A DNA stretch of 64,000 nt from contig NZ_JBBOYD010000001.1 in NCBI RefSeq assembly GCF_038007965.1, positions 3,202,501 to 3,266,500 on the forward strand. Reading direction: 5' to 3'. This document shows, piece by piece, positions 12,095-21,082 of this stretch. Source of the DNA: Niallia sp. FSL W8-0635 (lineage in GTDB: Bacteria > Bacillota > Bacilli > Bacillales > Cytobacillaceae). The notes under the pieces are model-generated. The model saw only the letters and a program-made list of their open reading frames with translations. It had not been told where the DNA came from and made no database searches. The translations under genes and the position numbers were made by a program. The first letter of the stretch is position 1, and each line of letters begins with the position of its first letter.

Positions 12095-13162
12095 TTAAAA
12101 ACTACCTGTATTCACTTTTTCTGGACGAGTAACTGGTTTAGTCAAGCTCTCTCCCTCTGCATTTACTAAATCAGCCTCTCCATTCACCGTAACAGCAACA
12201 CTTTCAATGCCTTCTTGTTCCGTTAAAGAAAGTACTAAAGAATTTAATACCTCATCAGCAAGCACTTTTTCTTCTCCATCAAGTCCGCTTGAATAAATAT
12301 TTTCATTGAAGTTTAATGTAACCTTCCCATCTTCTACTACTGGATCATCTAATAGCTTCACATCATCAGGTAGTAAGCTTGTTAATGATGGTGACGCTCC
12401 CATACCTGGTCCTTCTATTAGCTCCCCTACTGCTGCTGCAACATTGTTTTCTTCCCCATTGCTAACACGCTTAGTTACTGGAACATAATAATACGAATCT
12501 AAATCTCCACCAATATAATAAACAGTTAATGGTTTTGTATTTGTAATATCTGTTACGTCATCTGTATTAATGTTAATACCATCTGCTCTTGTCAAAGCAC
12601 CTTGAATCGGTGTTTTATTTACCGGCATCTCTGTTAATTCATGACCGTTTAGAGATAGCTTTACAGAATCAATGGAATCAAACTGTGTCAATGTCCATGT
12701 TATAGATTGTAAGATTTTCTCTTCATCCTTTGCTTCATACTCTTTAAACTCATTTGAAAAATCAACAGTAGCCACTTTATCTTCATCAACATTGATACTA
12801 ATTTTTGTATCTTGGGGAATTACTGCCTGAAAGTCATTTGGCAGCATTTCCGTTACTTTACCACCCTTGACTAAATATTCAAGGCTCTCTTTTGCAATCG
12901 AATTTGTTTTTGGCAGATTTAAAGTTTGCGGAACAACGTACCCATATTTATCCATTAAATATAATTCAATAGGCATTGCATCCTCTGTAGCAACTTCTCC
13001 CGCTGTTTCTTTGTCCGCATTTTCTTTCACTGCATCATCTTCATAGGATGTACTTTGAGGTGGATCTACTTTTTCTTTATCTCCCAATAAGCTACACCCA
13101 GAAATCAACACAGATGATATTAAAACCGCAGAAACTATGGTCAATTTGTTATTCTTAGACAT
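12095..13162 (-). CDS. gerM: Spore germination/sporulation lipoprotein GerM
   Basis: GerM is a lipoprotein with two GerMN domains, needed for engulfment and germination in Bacillus. The N-terminus is a lipoprotein signal peptide with lipobox LISGC, then a low-complexity acidic linker. Two GerMN repeats follow, the first around AVIPQDTKISINVDEDKVATVDFS and the second around LLPDDVKLL..GKVTLNFNENI. I chose ATG 13162 because AGGAG lies 8 bp upstream; ATG 13168 and GTG 13171 are in frame. It follows racE on the same strand. Confidence 0.92.
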   Translation of the reverse strand: MSKNNKLTIVSAVLISSVLISGCSLLGDKEKVDPPQSTSYEDDAVKENADKETAGEVATEDAMPIELYLMDKYGYVVPQTLNLPKTNSIAKESLEYLVKGGKVTEMLPNDFQAVIPQDTKISINVDEDKVATVDFSNEFKEYEAKDEEKILQSITWTLTQFDSIDSVKLSLNGHELTEMPVNKTPIQGALTRADGININTDDVTDITNTKPLTVYYIGGDLDSYYYVPVTKRVSNGEENNVAAAVGELIEGPGMGASPSLTSLLPDDVKLLDDPVVEDGKVTLNFNENIYSSGLDGEEKVLADEVLNSLVLSLTEQEGIESVAVTVNGEADLVNAEGESLTKPVTRPEKVNTGSF

Positions 13163-13267
13163 CTTCATCACTCCTAAGACAGTTTGTACTAATATATATA
13201 CGAGCCTATCTTATTTTTAGACCGCCTTTAGGAGATTTTTTTAAAAAAAAGACCATCTTCCGGTTTT

Positions 13268-13303
13268 CATCCACTTTAAATATCTAAACAATGACAGTGG
13301 ATG
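13268..13303. repeat. Inverted repeat between racE and gerM
   Basis: Arms catccact (13268-13275) and agtggatg (13296-13303) are perfect, with a 20-base loop and no U-tail. Together with outer aagac../..gtctt it could form a larger hairpin in the racE-gerM transcript. Confidence 0.4.
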
Positions 13304-13327
13304 TACCTATAAGACAGTCTTGATTAA

Positions 13328-14125
13328 TTATGTCAATTTAATTGTTTCAACAGAATCTATTTTTTGACTTAGCCAGTTTGAAGCTATCCTCGCAAAAATA
13401 TCTTTCGAACCAGTAGTATAAAAATGATGTTCTACTATATTTTCTCCTGAAGCAAGTTGGTCATTATGGTTTAAAATCGTACTAACTTCACGTGCCGTTT
13501 CTGCTCCTGAACTAATCACCTTTACCTTATTCCCCATCTCTTCTCGTATTACTTTTGCCAACAACGGATAATGGGTACAGCCCAGTATTAGTGTATCTAT
13601 CTCTTTACTTTTTAAAGGCCAAAGTGTTTCTTTCACGATTTTCCTTGCTACCGGACCATCATATTCGCCGCTCTCCACTAAAGGAACAAATTTTGGGCAT
13701 GCCAAACTAACTGTTCTTACTCGATTATTAATCTTCTTTAGTGCTTTTTCATATGCTCGACTTCGAACAGTTCCAATTGTGCCAATCATACCTATATAAT
13801 TATTATTGGTTACCTTTAATGCTGTTCGTGCCCCTGGAATGATTACGCCAATTACAGGAATAGATAGTTCTGCACGAATTTCTTCCAATGCTACAGCAGT
13901 TGCCGTATTACATGCAATGACAAGCATTTTAATATTTTTCCCCAACAGGAACCTAGTCATTTCCCAAGTGAATTTTTTCACTTCTTCTCCCGTTCTTGGC
14001 CCATATGGACATCTTGCCGTATCCCCTAAGTATACGATATTTTCAAAAGGAAGCTGACGCATAATCTCCTTCGCGACCGTTAATCCACCAACTCCAGAAT
14101 CTATAACCCCTATTGCTCTTTCCAA
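13328..14125 (-). CDS. racE: Glutamate racemase RacE/MurI
   Basis: It makes D-glutamate for peptidoglycan. It has 265 residues and two pseudo-symmetric domains. The first active-site region is [11 protein letters not shown] (7-17) with catalytic C72 in ACNTATA; the second is C183 in LGCTHYPLL. The start [11 protein letters not shown] is standard. It lies 10 bp downstream of the MarR-type gene, the same order as in B. subtilis. Confidence 0.97.
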   Translation of the reverse strand: MERAIGVIDSGVGGLTVAKEIMRQLPFENIVYLGDTARCPYGPRTGEEVKKFTWEMTRFLLGKNIKMLVIACNTATAVALEEIRAELSIPVIGVIIPGARTALKVTNNNYIGMIGTIGTVRSRAYEKALKKINNRVRTVSLACPKFVPLVESGEYDGPVARKIVKETLWPLKSKEIDTLILGCTHYPLLAKVIREEMGNKVKVISSGAETAREVSTILNHNDQLASGENIVEHHFYTTGSKDIFARIASNWLSQKIDSVETIKLT

Positions 14126-14135
14126 AAAAACCGCC

Positions 14136-14594
14136 TCATTTTTCTCGCATTACTTGATGTAAACGCATGAAATTTTTCTTTAATTCTTCAATATCTTCTG
14201 TTGTATACTCATTCAATACCTCTTGAAGATAGCCTTGACGTTTTTTGATTACTTCGTCAATCAGTCGTTTCCCTTCTTCTAACATATGAATACGAACCAC
14301 ACGGCGATCATTCGGATCCTTAACCCTTTGTACTAACTGATTTTTTTCCATGCGATCAACTAAATCAGTAGTTGTGCTAAAGGCAAGGAACATTTTATTC
14401 GACAATTCACCTATTGTCATATCTCCCTCTTCAAATAACCATTGTAGAGCAACAAATTGAGGAGGAGTCATTGTATAATTACTTAATATTTCTCTTCCCT
14501 TTTGTTTGATGATACCAGATATATATCGCATATCCTTTTCGATTGTAGCTATATTCTCTAAGTATTCCTTTGCATTTTTCTCTTCAGTCATCAT
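14136..14594 (-). CDS. ysmB: MarR-family transcriptional regulator YsmB
   Basis: The 152-residue winged-helix regulator has the recognition region [27 protein letters not shown] and wing [12 protein letters not shown], typical of MarR proteins. The target is unknown. I chose ATG 14594 because GGGAG lies 8 bp upstream; the more distal ATG would put that ribosome-binding site inside the gene. It probably forms an operon with racE. Confidence 0.9.
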   Translation of the reverse strand: MMTEEKNAKEYLENIATIEKDMRYISGIIKQKGREILSNYTMTPPQFVALQWLFEEGDMTIGELSNKMFLAFSTTTDLVDRMEKNQLVQRVKDPNDRRVVRIHMLEEGKRLIDEVIKKRQGYLQEVLNEYTTEDIEELKKNFMRLHQVMREK

Positions 14595-14783
14595 GATTAC
14601 AACTCCCATATATAAATATACAAATATAATTATTTTCCGACAAATTTCTACGAATCCCTACTTTTAATTATAATCTACAATTCTTCCCTCGTAAATGTAT
14701 AAGGGGAAAAGTTAACGGAGCTGTAATGAGAAGGGATAAAATTTAGGATAAAGACCGCTTCATCCCCATATTTTTTTAACATT

Positions 14784-14838
14784 AGTAGCTTTCTCAAAAT
14801 AGTCCATTTTCATTAGGATAATTTTGAGAAGGCTGTTG
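14784..14838. repeat. Imperfect palindrome upstream of ysmB
   Basis: gtagctttctcaaaat pairs with attttgagaaggctgt around a 20-base loop, without a T-tract. The arms resemble the hairpin at 2225-2254 and the outer arms at 41292-41416. Otherwise 14595-14878 holds no gene. Confidence 0.5.
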
Positions 14839-14878
14839 TATCTAACAGGTTACTTTATCGTACCTTTTTTGTCATCAT

Positions 14879-14951
14879 TAAAAAGAAGATGACCCATATA
14901 AGCGGCAAAGGAGTGGAATTTCCTTCTCACTTATACAAGATCATCTTCTTT
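14879..14951 (-). terminator. Terminator after gerE
   Basis: A long interrupted stem with outer arms aagaagatga/tcatcttctt and inner ataagtgagaagga/tcctttgccgctta ends in CTTTTT on the minus strand. It starts 2 bp after the gerE stop. Confidence 0.8.
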
Positions 14952-14952
14952 A

Positions 14953-15177
14953 TTATAGTTCCAGTTCTCCCATTCTAAGGAGTTCTACAACAGCCTGTGA
15001 ACGCCCCTTCACGCCCAGCTTCTGCATAGCATTAGAAATATGATTTCGAACTGTTTTTTCGCTTATGAATAAATCACTGGCGATTTCCTTAGTCGTTTTA
15101 TCTTGGACTAACAGTTCAAATACTTCTCTTTCTCTTTTGGTTAATAATGGCTTGTGAGTAAATTCATTCTCCTTCAA
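14953..15177 (-). CDS. gerE: Spore coat transcription factor GerE
   Basis: GerE is the LuxR/FixJ-type helix-turn-helix regulator that times late mother-cell genes, including coat genes, together with sigma-K. With the TTG start at 15177 it is 74 residues, the B. subtilis length. The core LTKREREVFELLVQDKTTKE and the recognition helix SEKTVRNHISNAMQKLG are essentially those of B. subtilis by recall. GGAGGG lies 9 bp before this TTG. The longer open frame to 15261 is not part of the gene. Confidence 0.97.
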   Translation of the reverse strand: MKENEFTHKPLLTKREREVFELLVQDKTTKEIASDLFISEKTVRNHISNAMQKLGVKGRSQAVVELLRMGELEL

Positions 15178-15241
15178 GTAGTGTAACCCTCCTTGCCTTT
15201 GCCAGCTATGAACTTTGGGATGGGTATAGTTATAGTCTGAA

Positions 15242-15269
15242 TATATTATGTAAAATGACACCTTGGAGT
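15242..15269 (-). promoter_or_regulatory. Sigma-K promoter of gerE
   Basis: CATAATATA (15242-15250) matches the sigma-K -10 consensus CATANNNTA exactly. An AC dinucleotide (15268-15269) lies 17 bp upstream, as in the sigma-K -35 element. gerE is known to be sigma-K-dependent in B. subtilis. Confidence 0.75.
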
Positions 15270-15432
15270 GACTGGATTTATGGAAATTGGGAAAGGTTTT
15301 TTCTGTTTTTATTTTTCGTTATCCTTTAAGATTATTTACCAAGAAAAGACGACATATTTTTATGGGTTTTTATTGAAAAAGGCACTCTAATTTAGAAATG
15401 GAAGTAATTAAACATTCATCCTTCATAATCCA

Positions 15433-15441
15433 TGATATAAT
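15433..15441 (+). promoter_or_regulatory. Extended -10 promoter of the QueC/QatC-like gene
   Basis: TGATATAAT combines a TGN extension with a consensus TATAAT. No good -35 is seen 16-18 bp upstream (CATTCA). It points to housekeeping sigma-A transcription about 60 bp before the start codon. Confidence 0.6.
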
Positions 15442-15500
15442 TTAAGAAAATAAATATGTAGTAGTAAATTTCTGTTATCAAGGAAGCTTTGGTGATAAAG

Positions 15501-16634
15501 ATGGACTTAAACATAGAATTTCTTACAAACTTACATAAAGAGCTGCTTCAGGATATGTATTTCGATTATGAAGAAAATGGCACTCCATTTATTGATATCG
15601 TAACGATTATGGGTAGCCTATACTATTATGAACAACAAACAAAAAAAGCAAGAAAAACTAACATAATCATCCCTGTTTTCCATGTAAGTCTTTGGGAAGA
15701 CACAAGGGATGTCCTAGAACAACTTATTGATTGGTTAATGGAAGAACCTGTGTATCTTCAATTCCAACCAATTGATGTGGAGATTACGTTTCCTTCTTTT
15801 TGTCTTCCTAATAATCATGAAGTTTCTTTATTTTTAGATGATCTGGACTCAATTGTTGGGGTTGAGAAAAATAATGACTCAACTTACCCTATTGCCTCCG
15901 ATTATATTCGACTAATAAATAAAGGGAATGAGCGAGAAAAGCAAAAAAAATTAGCTGCTTTTCTACGCGATAATGTACCTGATTCTGGTGAGATAATTAC
16001 TTTAAATTCTGGCATTCACAAGAATTCTTCAGCCTTTCGAACTTGTTTACTTGTTTCCATTGCAGCGGTAAAAACACACTTTAACGAGGGAAGTAATATT
16101 TATGTCTATCAGAATAGCAAAATTAATAGGACAGTTACGATTGATTCAAATGTATTGCTCAAATCTACTCATCCGAAAACTTTTAAACTATTAAATAATC
16201 TCTATGCAAGTCTGGATCTTCAGATATCTATCCAAACTCCTGTTTTGCATAAACCTTTACAACTAAGCATAAACGAGATGCCAAAAGACTATAAACTACA
16301 AATTAAAAATACTGTAGACTGTGAACGAATAAGGAGAAACGGGAAAACGTCTACTACTTTACCATGTGGAATTTGCCTGCCATGCTTGCAAAGAAAGGTT
16401 ACATTAGCTGCAAGTAATAATGAAGCATATGATACATTGTATGAGTATGATTACGGTCAAAAGGTCACTGATATGGAAAAAGAGGAGGATAAACGAATCT
16501 TTACAGAGAATCTGCATCTTCTAGAAGCTACTATTGATTATTTAGAGGAGAACATAAGCGAACTAGCTCGCGAAGAAAAATCAGTAGCAAATGAATTTAT
16601 TTTCGCCTATCGTCAATTCAAAGAAAAATATTAG
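15501..16634 (+). CDS. QueC/QatC-like protein with degenerate PP-loop
   Basis: The product has 377 residues. An N-terminal domain ends at the beta-strand segment EVSLFLDDLDSIVGV (107-121), which sits where QueC/QatC-like ATP-dependent enzymes have the PP-loop LFSGGxDSxxG. Only LF and DS remain, and the SGG is LDD. Further downstream are HKNSSAFRT (173-181), the would-be ENG motif changed to YQNSKINR (203-210), STHP (222-225), and a four-cysteine zinc site, C274 then CGICLPC (C289, C292, C295). The sequence thus suggests an ATPase-dead homologue. ATG 15501 has GGTGAT at ideal spacing; TTG 15489 and GTG 15492 are in frame. It is alone on the plus strand between minus-strand gerE and sdhB. Function unknown. 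Confidence 0.7.
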   Translation: MDLNIEFLTNLHKELLQDMYFDYEENGTPFIDIVTIMGSLYYYEQQTKKARKTNIIIPVFHVSLWEDTRDVLEQLIDWLMEEPVYLQFQPIDVEITFPSFCLPNNHEVSLFLDDLDSIVGVEKNNDSTYPIASDYIRLINKGNEREKQKKLAAFLRDNVPDSGEIITLNSGIHKNSSAFRTCLLVSIAAVKTHFNEGSNIYVYQNSKINRTVTIDSNVLLKSTHPKTFKLLNNLYASLDLQISIQTPVLHKPLQLSINEMPKDYKLQIKNTVDCERIRRNGKTSTTLPCGICLPCLQRKVTLAASNNEAYDTLYEYDYGQKVTDMEKEEDKRIFTENLHLLEATIDYLEENISELAREEKSVANEFIFAYRQFKEKY

Positions 16635-16637
16635 CCG

Positions 16638-16667
16638 AAAAAAGACCACCAAATGGCGGTCTTTTTT
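16638..16667. terminator. Bidirectional terminator between the QueC-like gene and sdhB
   Basis: The stem aaaaaagacc/ggtctttttt with T-runs on both strands ends the two convergent transcripts. Confidence 0.9.
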
Positions 16668-16669
16668 GA

Positions 16670-17428
16670 TTAATGATCACTTCCAAAGAAATCTTTAAAC
16701 GCTTGGAAAGTTGCTTCACGGTTAAGAGCAGCAATCGATGTTGTTAATGGAATTCCTTTTGGACAGGACTGCACACAGTTTTGCGAGTTACCACAGTTAG
16801 CTAGTCCTCCATCTCCCATAATCTCTTGTAATCTTTCCTCTTTATTCATTTCTCCTGTTGGATGGGAATTAAACAGACGAACTTGAGAAAGAGGAGCTGG
16901 TCCAATGAAATTAGATTTACTGTTTACATTTGGACAGGCTTCTAAGCAAACTCCACATGTCATACATTTAGATAACTCGTATGCCCATTGGCGTTTTTTC
17001 TCTGGCATTCTTGGACCCGGCCCTAAATCATACGTTCCATCGATTGGTATCCATGCTTTCACTTTCTTTAAGCTATCAAACATGCGGCTACGATCGACTT
17101 GAAGATCACGAACAACTGGAAATGTTCTCATTGGCTCCAGTCGGATCGGCTGTTCTAATTGATCAATAAGTGCCGTACATGATTGTCTCGGCTTTCCATT
17201 AATCACCATAGAACATGCTCCACACACTTCTTCTAAACAGTTCATATCCCAAGCAACTGGAGATGTTTTTTCCCCCTTGCTTGTTACAGGATTTCTGCGA
17301 ATTTCCATAAGTGCAGAAATAATGTTCATATTAGGACGATATGGCAAAGTGAATTCTTCTACATAAGATGGTGAATTAGGGTCATCTTGTCTTTCAATTT
17401 GTAACGTTACTGTTTTTTGCTCCCCCAT
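16670..17428 (-). CDS. sdhB: Succinate dehydrogenase iron-sulfur subunit SdhB
   Basis: SdhB carries electrons from the flavoprotein to the membrane anchor of complex II. It has 252 residues. The N-terminal ferredoxin domain has the [2Fe-2S] cysteines C64, C69, C72 and C84 (NCLEEVCGAC..SC). The C-terminal domain has the [4Fe-4S] CMTCGVCLEACP and [3Fe-4S] NCGNSQNCVQSCP-type clusters. It starts one base after the sdhA stop and is last in sdhCAB. Confidence 0.97.
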   Translation of the reverse strand: MGEQKTVTLQIERQDDPNSPSYVEEFTLPYRPNMNIISALMEIRRNPVTSKGEKTSPVAWDMNCLEEVCGACSMVINGKPRQSCTALIDQLEQPIRLEPMRTFPVVRDLQVDRSRMFDSLKKVKAWIPIDGTYDLGPGPRMPEKKRQWAYELSKCMTCGVCLEACPNVNSKSNFIGPAPLSQVRLFNSHPTGEMNKEERLQEIMGDGGLANCGNSQNCVQSCPKGIPLTTSIAALNREATFQAFKDFFGSDH

Positions 17429-17429
17429 T

Positions 17430-19193
17430 TTATTTCACTCCCTCTTTTTGCTTTGAATAATCTCTTTTTCTAGGTTTGATTAATGAAGTATCGACTTCTT
17501 GATAATGAAAATCTGGCGCCTCATTTCCACTAACAAATTTAGCCATTGTTGTTTTTAGGAAATCTTCGTCATTTCTTTCCGGAAATTCTGGCTTATAATG
17601 TGCTCCACGGCTCTCATTTCGGTTATATGCACCAAGGGTAATCACACGTGCTAGCTGAAGCATATTCTCTAATTGACGAGTAAATACGCCTCCTTGGTTT
17701 GACCATTTTGCAGTATCATTAATATTAATTTTTTTATATCGCTCTAATAGCTCTTGAATTTTATTATCTGTTGCAAGCAACTTATCGTTGTAACGAACAA
17801 CTGTCACATTATCAGTCATCCATTCTCCTAATTCCTTATGAAGTACATAGGCATTTTCAGTTCCATCCATTTTCATGATATTCTGCCATTTGGATTCTTC
17901 TTGTTTAATAGCTGAATCATATAGAGAAGACGATAAATCTTCTGCGCTTTTGCTTAATCCACTGATATACTTAACAGCATTCGGACCTACAACCATTCCA
18001 CCATAAATCGCTGAAAGCAAGCTATTTGCTCCTAAACGGTTTGCTCCATGCTGAGAATAATCACATTCCCCTGCTGCAAATAAACCTGGAATATTTGTCA
18101 TTTGGTCATAATCAACCCATAATCCGCCCATGGAGTAATGAACTGCAGGAAAAATTTTCATCGGAAGCTTACGTGGATCTTCGCCAGTGAATTTTTCGTA
18201 AATCTCGATAATGCCGCCTAGCTTAATATCGAGCTCTTTTGGATTTTTATGGGATAAATCTAAATACACCATGTTTTCCCCATTGATGCCGAGCTTTTGA
18301 TCGACACATACATGGAAAATTTCGCGCGTGGCGATATCCCTTGGCACAAGGTTTCCATAAGCTGGATACTTCTCTTCTAAGAAATACCATGGTTTCCCAT
18401 CTTTATACGTCCAGATTCGACCGCCTTCCCCACGAGCTGATTCACTCATTAAACGTAGTTTATCATCACCTGGAATCGCCGTTGGATGGATTTGGATAAA
18501 TTCACCATTTGCATAATAAGCTCCTTGCTGATAAACAACAGATGCTGCTGAACCAGTATTTATAATGGAGTTCGTAGATTTTCCGAAGATAATTCCAGGA
18601 CCTCCAGTTGCCATAATAACGGCATCTGCAGGGAAAGATTTAATCTCCATTGTTTTTAAATCCTGAGCCTTAATTCCTCTACATAGCCCTTCTTCATCTG
18701 TGATAATTCCAAGGAATTCCCAACCTTCGTACTTTACTACAAGCCCATCAACTTCATATCTTCTTACTTGTTCATCTAATGCATAAAGCAACTGTTGACC
18801 GGTTGTTGCTCCAGCAAAGGCTGTTCTGTGATACTGAGTTCCTCCAAAACGGCGGAAGTCCAGTAATCCTTCAGGAGTACGGTTAAACATTACACCCATT
18901 CTATCCATCAAATGGATAATCCCAGGAGCTGCTTCAGCCATCGCTTTAACTGGCGGTTGGTTTGCTAAGAAGTCTCCACCATACACAGTATCATCAAAGT
19001 GTTCCCAAGGAGAATCCCCTTCTCCCTTCGTATTTACCGCTCCATTAATTCCACCTTGTGCACAAACGGAATGTGATCTTTTTACAGGTACAAGGGAAAA
19101 CAATTCTAAAGGAGTCCCTGACTCTGCTACTTTGATTGCTGCCATTAATCCTGCCAAACCACCGCCAACGATGATAACTTTCCCTTTCTTCAT
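17430..19193 (-). CDS. sdhA: Succinate dehydrogenase flavoprotein subunit SdhA
   Basis: This is the catalytic FAD subunit of complex II, oxidising succinate to fumarate on the cytoplasmic face. It has 587 residues. The dinucleotide motif IIVGGGLAGLMAA is at 7-19, and the probable covalent FAD-linking histidine is H41 in RSHSVCAQGG. The capping domain has the HPTAIPGDDKL and SESARGEGG active-site segments, and the C-terminal stretch NRNESRGAHYK is present. It is in the middle of sdhCAB. Confidence 0.97.
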   Translation of the reverse strand: MKKGKVIIVGGGLAGLMAAIKVAESGTPLELFSLVPVKRSHSVCAQGGINGAVNTKGEGDSPWEHFDDTVYGGDFLANQPPVKAMAEAAPGIIHLMDRMGVMFNRTPEGLLDFRRFGGTQYHRTAFAGATTGQQLLYALDEQVRRYEVDGLVVKYEGWEFLGIITDEEGLCRGIKAQDLKTMEIKSFPADAVIMATGGPGIIFGKSTNSIINTGSAASVVYQQGAYYANGEFIQIHPTAIPGDDKLRLMSESARGEGGRIWTYKDGKPWYFLEEKYPAYGNLVPRDIATREIFHVCVDQKLGINGENMVYLDLSHKNPKELDIKLGGIIEIYEKFTGEDPRKLPMKIFPAVHYSMGGLWVDYDQMTNIPGLFAAGECDYSQHGANRLGANSLLSAIYGGMVVGPNAVKYISGLSKSAEDLSSSLYDSAIKQEESKWQNIMKMDGTENAYVLHKELGEWMTDNVTVVRYNDKLLATDNKIQELLERYKKININDTAKWSNQGGVFTRQLENMLQLARVITLGAYNRNESRGAHYKPEFPERNDEDFLKTTMAKFVSGNEAPDFHYQEVDTSLIKPRKRDYSKQKEGVK

Positions 19194-19239
19194 AACAAAC
19201 GTTCACTCCCTCATCTATTGCTCTATTAATCTACTATTA

Positions 19240-19848
19240 TTAAACAAATGCGAAAATTGCTCGTACACCTACAATGGTTAATGCAACAAAAATCCCCAGT
19301 GTTACATATGTATTAATTCGTTGTGATTTCGGAGAAACTGTAATTCCCCAACTAACACAGAAGGACCATAATCCATTAGAGAAGTGGAAAATAGTAGAGA
19401 TAACTCCTACTAAATAAAATGCTAACATCCATGGATTAGCTAAATTTTCACTCATCATGTCATAATTTACTTCTTGCCCTAATTGTGCAGCCACTCTTGT
19501 TTCCCATACATGCCAAACGATAAATATTAATGTGATAATCCCTGTCACCCTTTGGATATAGAACATCCAATTTCGAAAGAACCCGTAGTTTTTTGTATTA
19601 TTTTTGGCTGTAAATGCAATATAGATTCCATAAATTGCATGGTACAATATTGGTAAAAATATTACAAAAATTTCAAGAAAATACCGAAAAGGTAAATGCT
19701 CCATAAATCCAGCTGCTTTGTTAAAAGCTTCTGGACCATTAGTTGCAAAGTGATTGACAACCAAATGTTGGATCAAAAATACTCCTACAGGAATTACTCC
19801 TAATAAAGAGTGAAGCCTTCTGAATAAAAACTCTCGATTTGCTGCCAT
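19240..19848 (-). CDS. sdhC: Succinate dehydrogenase cytochrome b558 subunit SdhC
   Basis: SdhC is the single membrane anchor of the Gram-positive type B complex II, with five predicted transmembrane helices and di-haem ligand histidines (RRLHSLLG, LIQHLVVNH, LYHAIYG, VWHVW). It reduces menaquinone. It has 202 residues and starts MAANREFLFRRLHS after a strong AGGGGGG site. It is the first gene of the operon. Confidence 0.96.
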   Translation of the reverse strand: MAANREFLFRRLHSLLGVIPVGVFLIQHLVVNHFATNGPEAFNKAAGFMEHLPFRYFLEIFVIFLPILYHAIYGIYIAFTAKNNTKNYGFFRNWMFYIQRVTGIITLIFIVWHVWETRVAAQLGQEVNYDMMSENLANPWMLAFYLVGVISTIFHFSNGLWSFCVSWGITVSPKSQRINTYVTLGIFVALTIVGVRAIFAFV

Positions 19849-19934
19849 AAAATTCCCCCCTAATTGATGACATACTCCCTTTGCCTATAAAGCGATAACA
19901 AAACCAAAAATTCTTACAATTTAGTGACAATTTA

Positions 19935-19963
19935 ATTGTACTCTTAAAAAAAATTGCGGTCAA
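19935..19963 (-). promoter_or_regulatory. Sigma-A promoter of sdhCAB
   Basis: TTGACC (19958-19963) and TACAAT (19935-19940) are 17 bp apart, giving an untranslated leader of about 80 bases. The remainder of the sdhC-yslB gap (19964-20445) is AT-rich. I see no gene or convincing repeat in it, and only weak promoter-like strings for yslB. Confidence 0.75.
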
Positions 19964-20445
19964 GAAAACGGATACATTAAATAAATTTTCTTTCGCTTTT
20001 TTTTCTATCTATATGTGAAAAAAAGTAAAAATTTCCTCCTTTCTATTATTCGCATAAATTTAATATGCAAATCAAATAATAGAATCAATAACAAAGCAGT
20101 TAGAATCACTAATAAATACAATCTGTTTATTGGTCTTTTCACACTTGCTATTCATAGGAATAATTTATTTTCCTGTTAAATTGCAATAAACTTACTTAAT
20201 GTTTTTTAAATTTTTAGCAACCCTAAATGAAAAATCATTCCCTTTTCTTATGCTTTTTTTTCGTTTATACAGTATACTATTTAGACAATATATTTTATTC
20301 TATTTTATTTGGAATCCATACTTTTTACTTAAACTTTCGTATGGAATAATCCTTCATGACTTAATATGATTACTTTTATAAGGAGACTAATTCTTATTCT
20401 TCTAAATAAGTGAATATAATAGAATGGTAGAAAGAGGAGAGCATA

Positions 20446-20904
20446 TTGAGTAATTTAACATCCGTAGAAGAAAAAATACAGGTGGAAGCTGATCCGCTTA
20501 CTGTTCCCGCATATGGATATGAATTAATTCGAGAAATACTTATTCCTGAATTATTAGGTCGCGATACGCCTGATCTTTTATATTGGGCAGGTAAACGTAT
20601 TGCTCGTTTATTCCCTTTGACAGCAACAGAAGAAGCTTATGTCTTTTTTCAAAAAGTTGGATGGGGAAATTTAGAAGTGGTGAAACAAACAAAAAATGAA
20701 ATTACTTACCAATTATCCAGCGAGCTCATTGAAAAAAGATTGAAGGAAAAAGGGAAATGTACCTTTCAACTTGAAGCAGGTTATTTAGCGCAACAATATG
20801 AGCAGACAAAAAAGGTAATTGCTGAAGCATTTGAAGATCCAAAAAGAAAAGATTATAAAGTTACAATAACTGTTCGATGGGATAGTAAAGATTCTGTAGA
20901 ATAA
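20446..20904 (+). CDS. yslB: YslB family protein (DUF2507)
   Basis: The 152-residue cytoplasmic protein matches the YslB/DUF2507 pattern: AYGYELIREILIPELLG, then LLYWAGKRIARLFP, then a C-terminal FQLEAGYLAQQ. Function is unknown; distant relatives have V4R-like small-molecule-binding folds. The start is TTG with GAGGAG upstream. It is monocistronic, on the opposite strand to its neighbours, in the same place as in B. subtilis (between sdh and lysC). Confidence 0.9.
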   Translation: MSNLTSVEEKIQVEADPLTVPAYGYELIREILIPELLGRDTPDLLYWAGKRIARLFPLTATEEAYVFFQKVGWGNLEVVKQTKNEITYQLSSELIEKRLKEKGKCTFQLEAGYLAQQYEQTKKVIAEAFEDPKRKDYKVTITVRWDSKDSVE

Positions 20905-21026
20905 TAAAAGATGACTCCACGTGACTAAGGGAAGCTTGTAACTAAGGCTCTTTATTCCTTTTATTCACTGGAGTTTTTCTTTTACGATTATAATCATTCT
21001 GATACTACAGTGCTATTGCCTCTCAC

Positions 21027-21071
21027 CAAAAAAAGACCTCAATTACTAACATGTTGCACTTAGTAATTGAG
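21027..21071 (-). terminator. Terminator after lysC
   Basis: An 11-bp stem ctcaattacta/tagtaattgag is followed on the minus strand by GTCTTTTTTT. It begins 12 bp past the lysC stop. Confidence 0.9.
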
Positions 21072-21082
21072 ATTACTACTTA

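Noticed and set aside
11978-12169. 63-codon plus-strand open frame near gerM
   Set aside because: It crosses the bidirectional terminator and enters gerM antisense, so it is probably chance.
15501-16634. Remnant of a complete Qat or CBASS defence operon
   Set aside because: No ATPase, effector, nuclease or nucleotidyltransferase gene is adjacent; both sides are ordinary gerE and sdhB with intact terminator and promoter.
20905-21000. Possible yslB terminator actcca..tggagttttt
   Set aside because: The arms are interrupted and far apart (about 50 bases), so the call is too weak to list.
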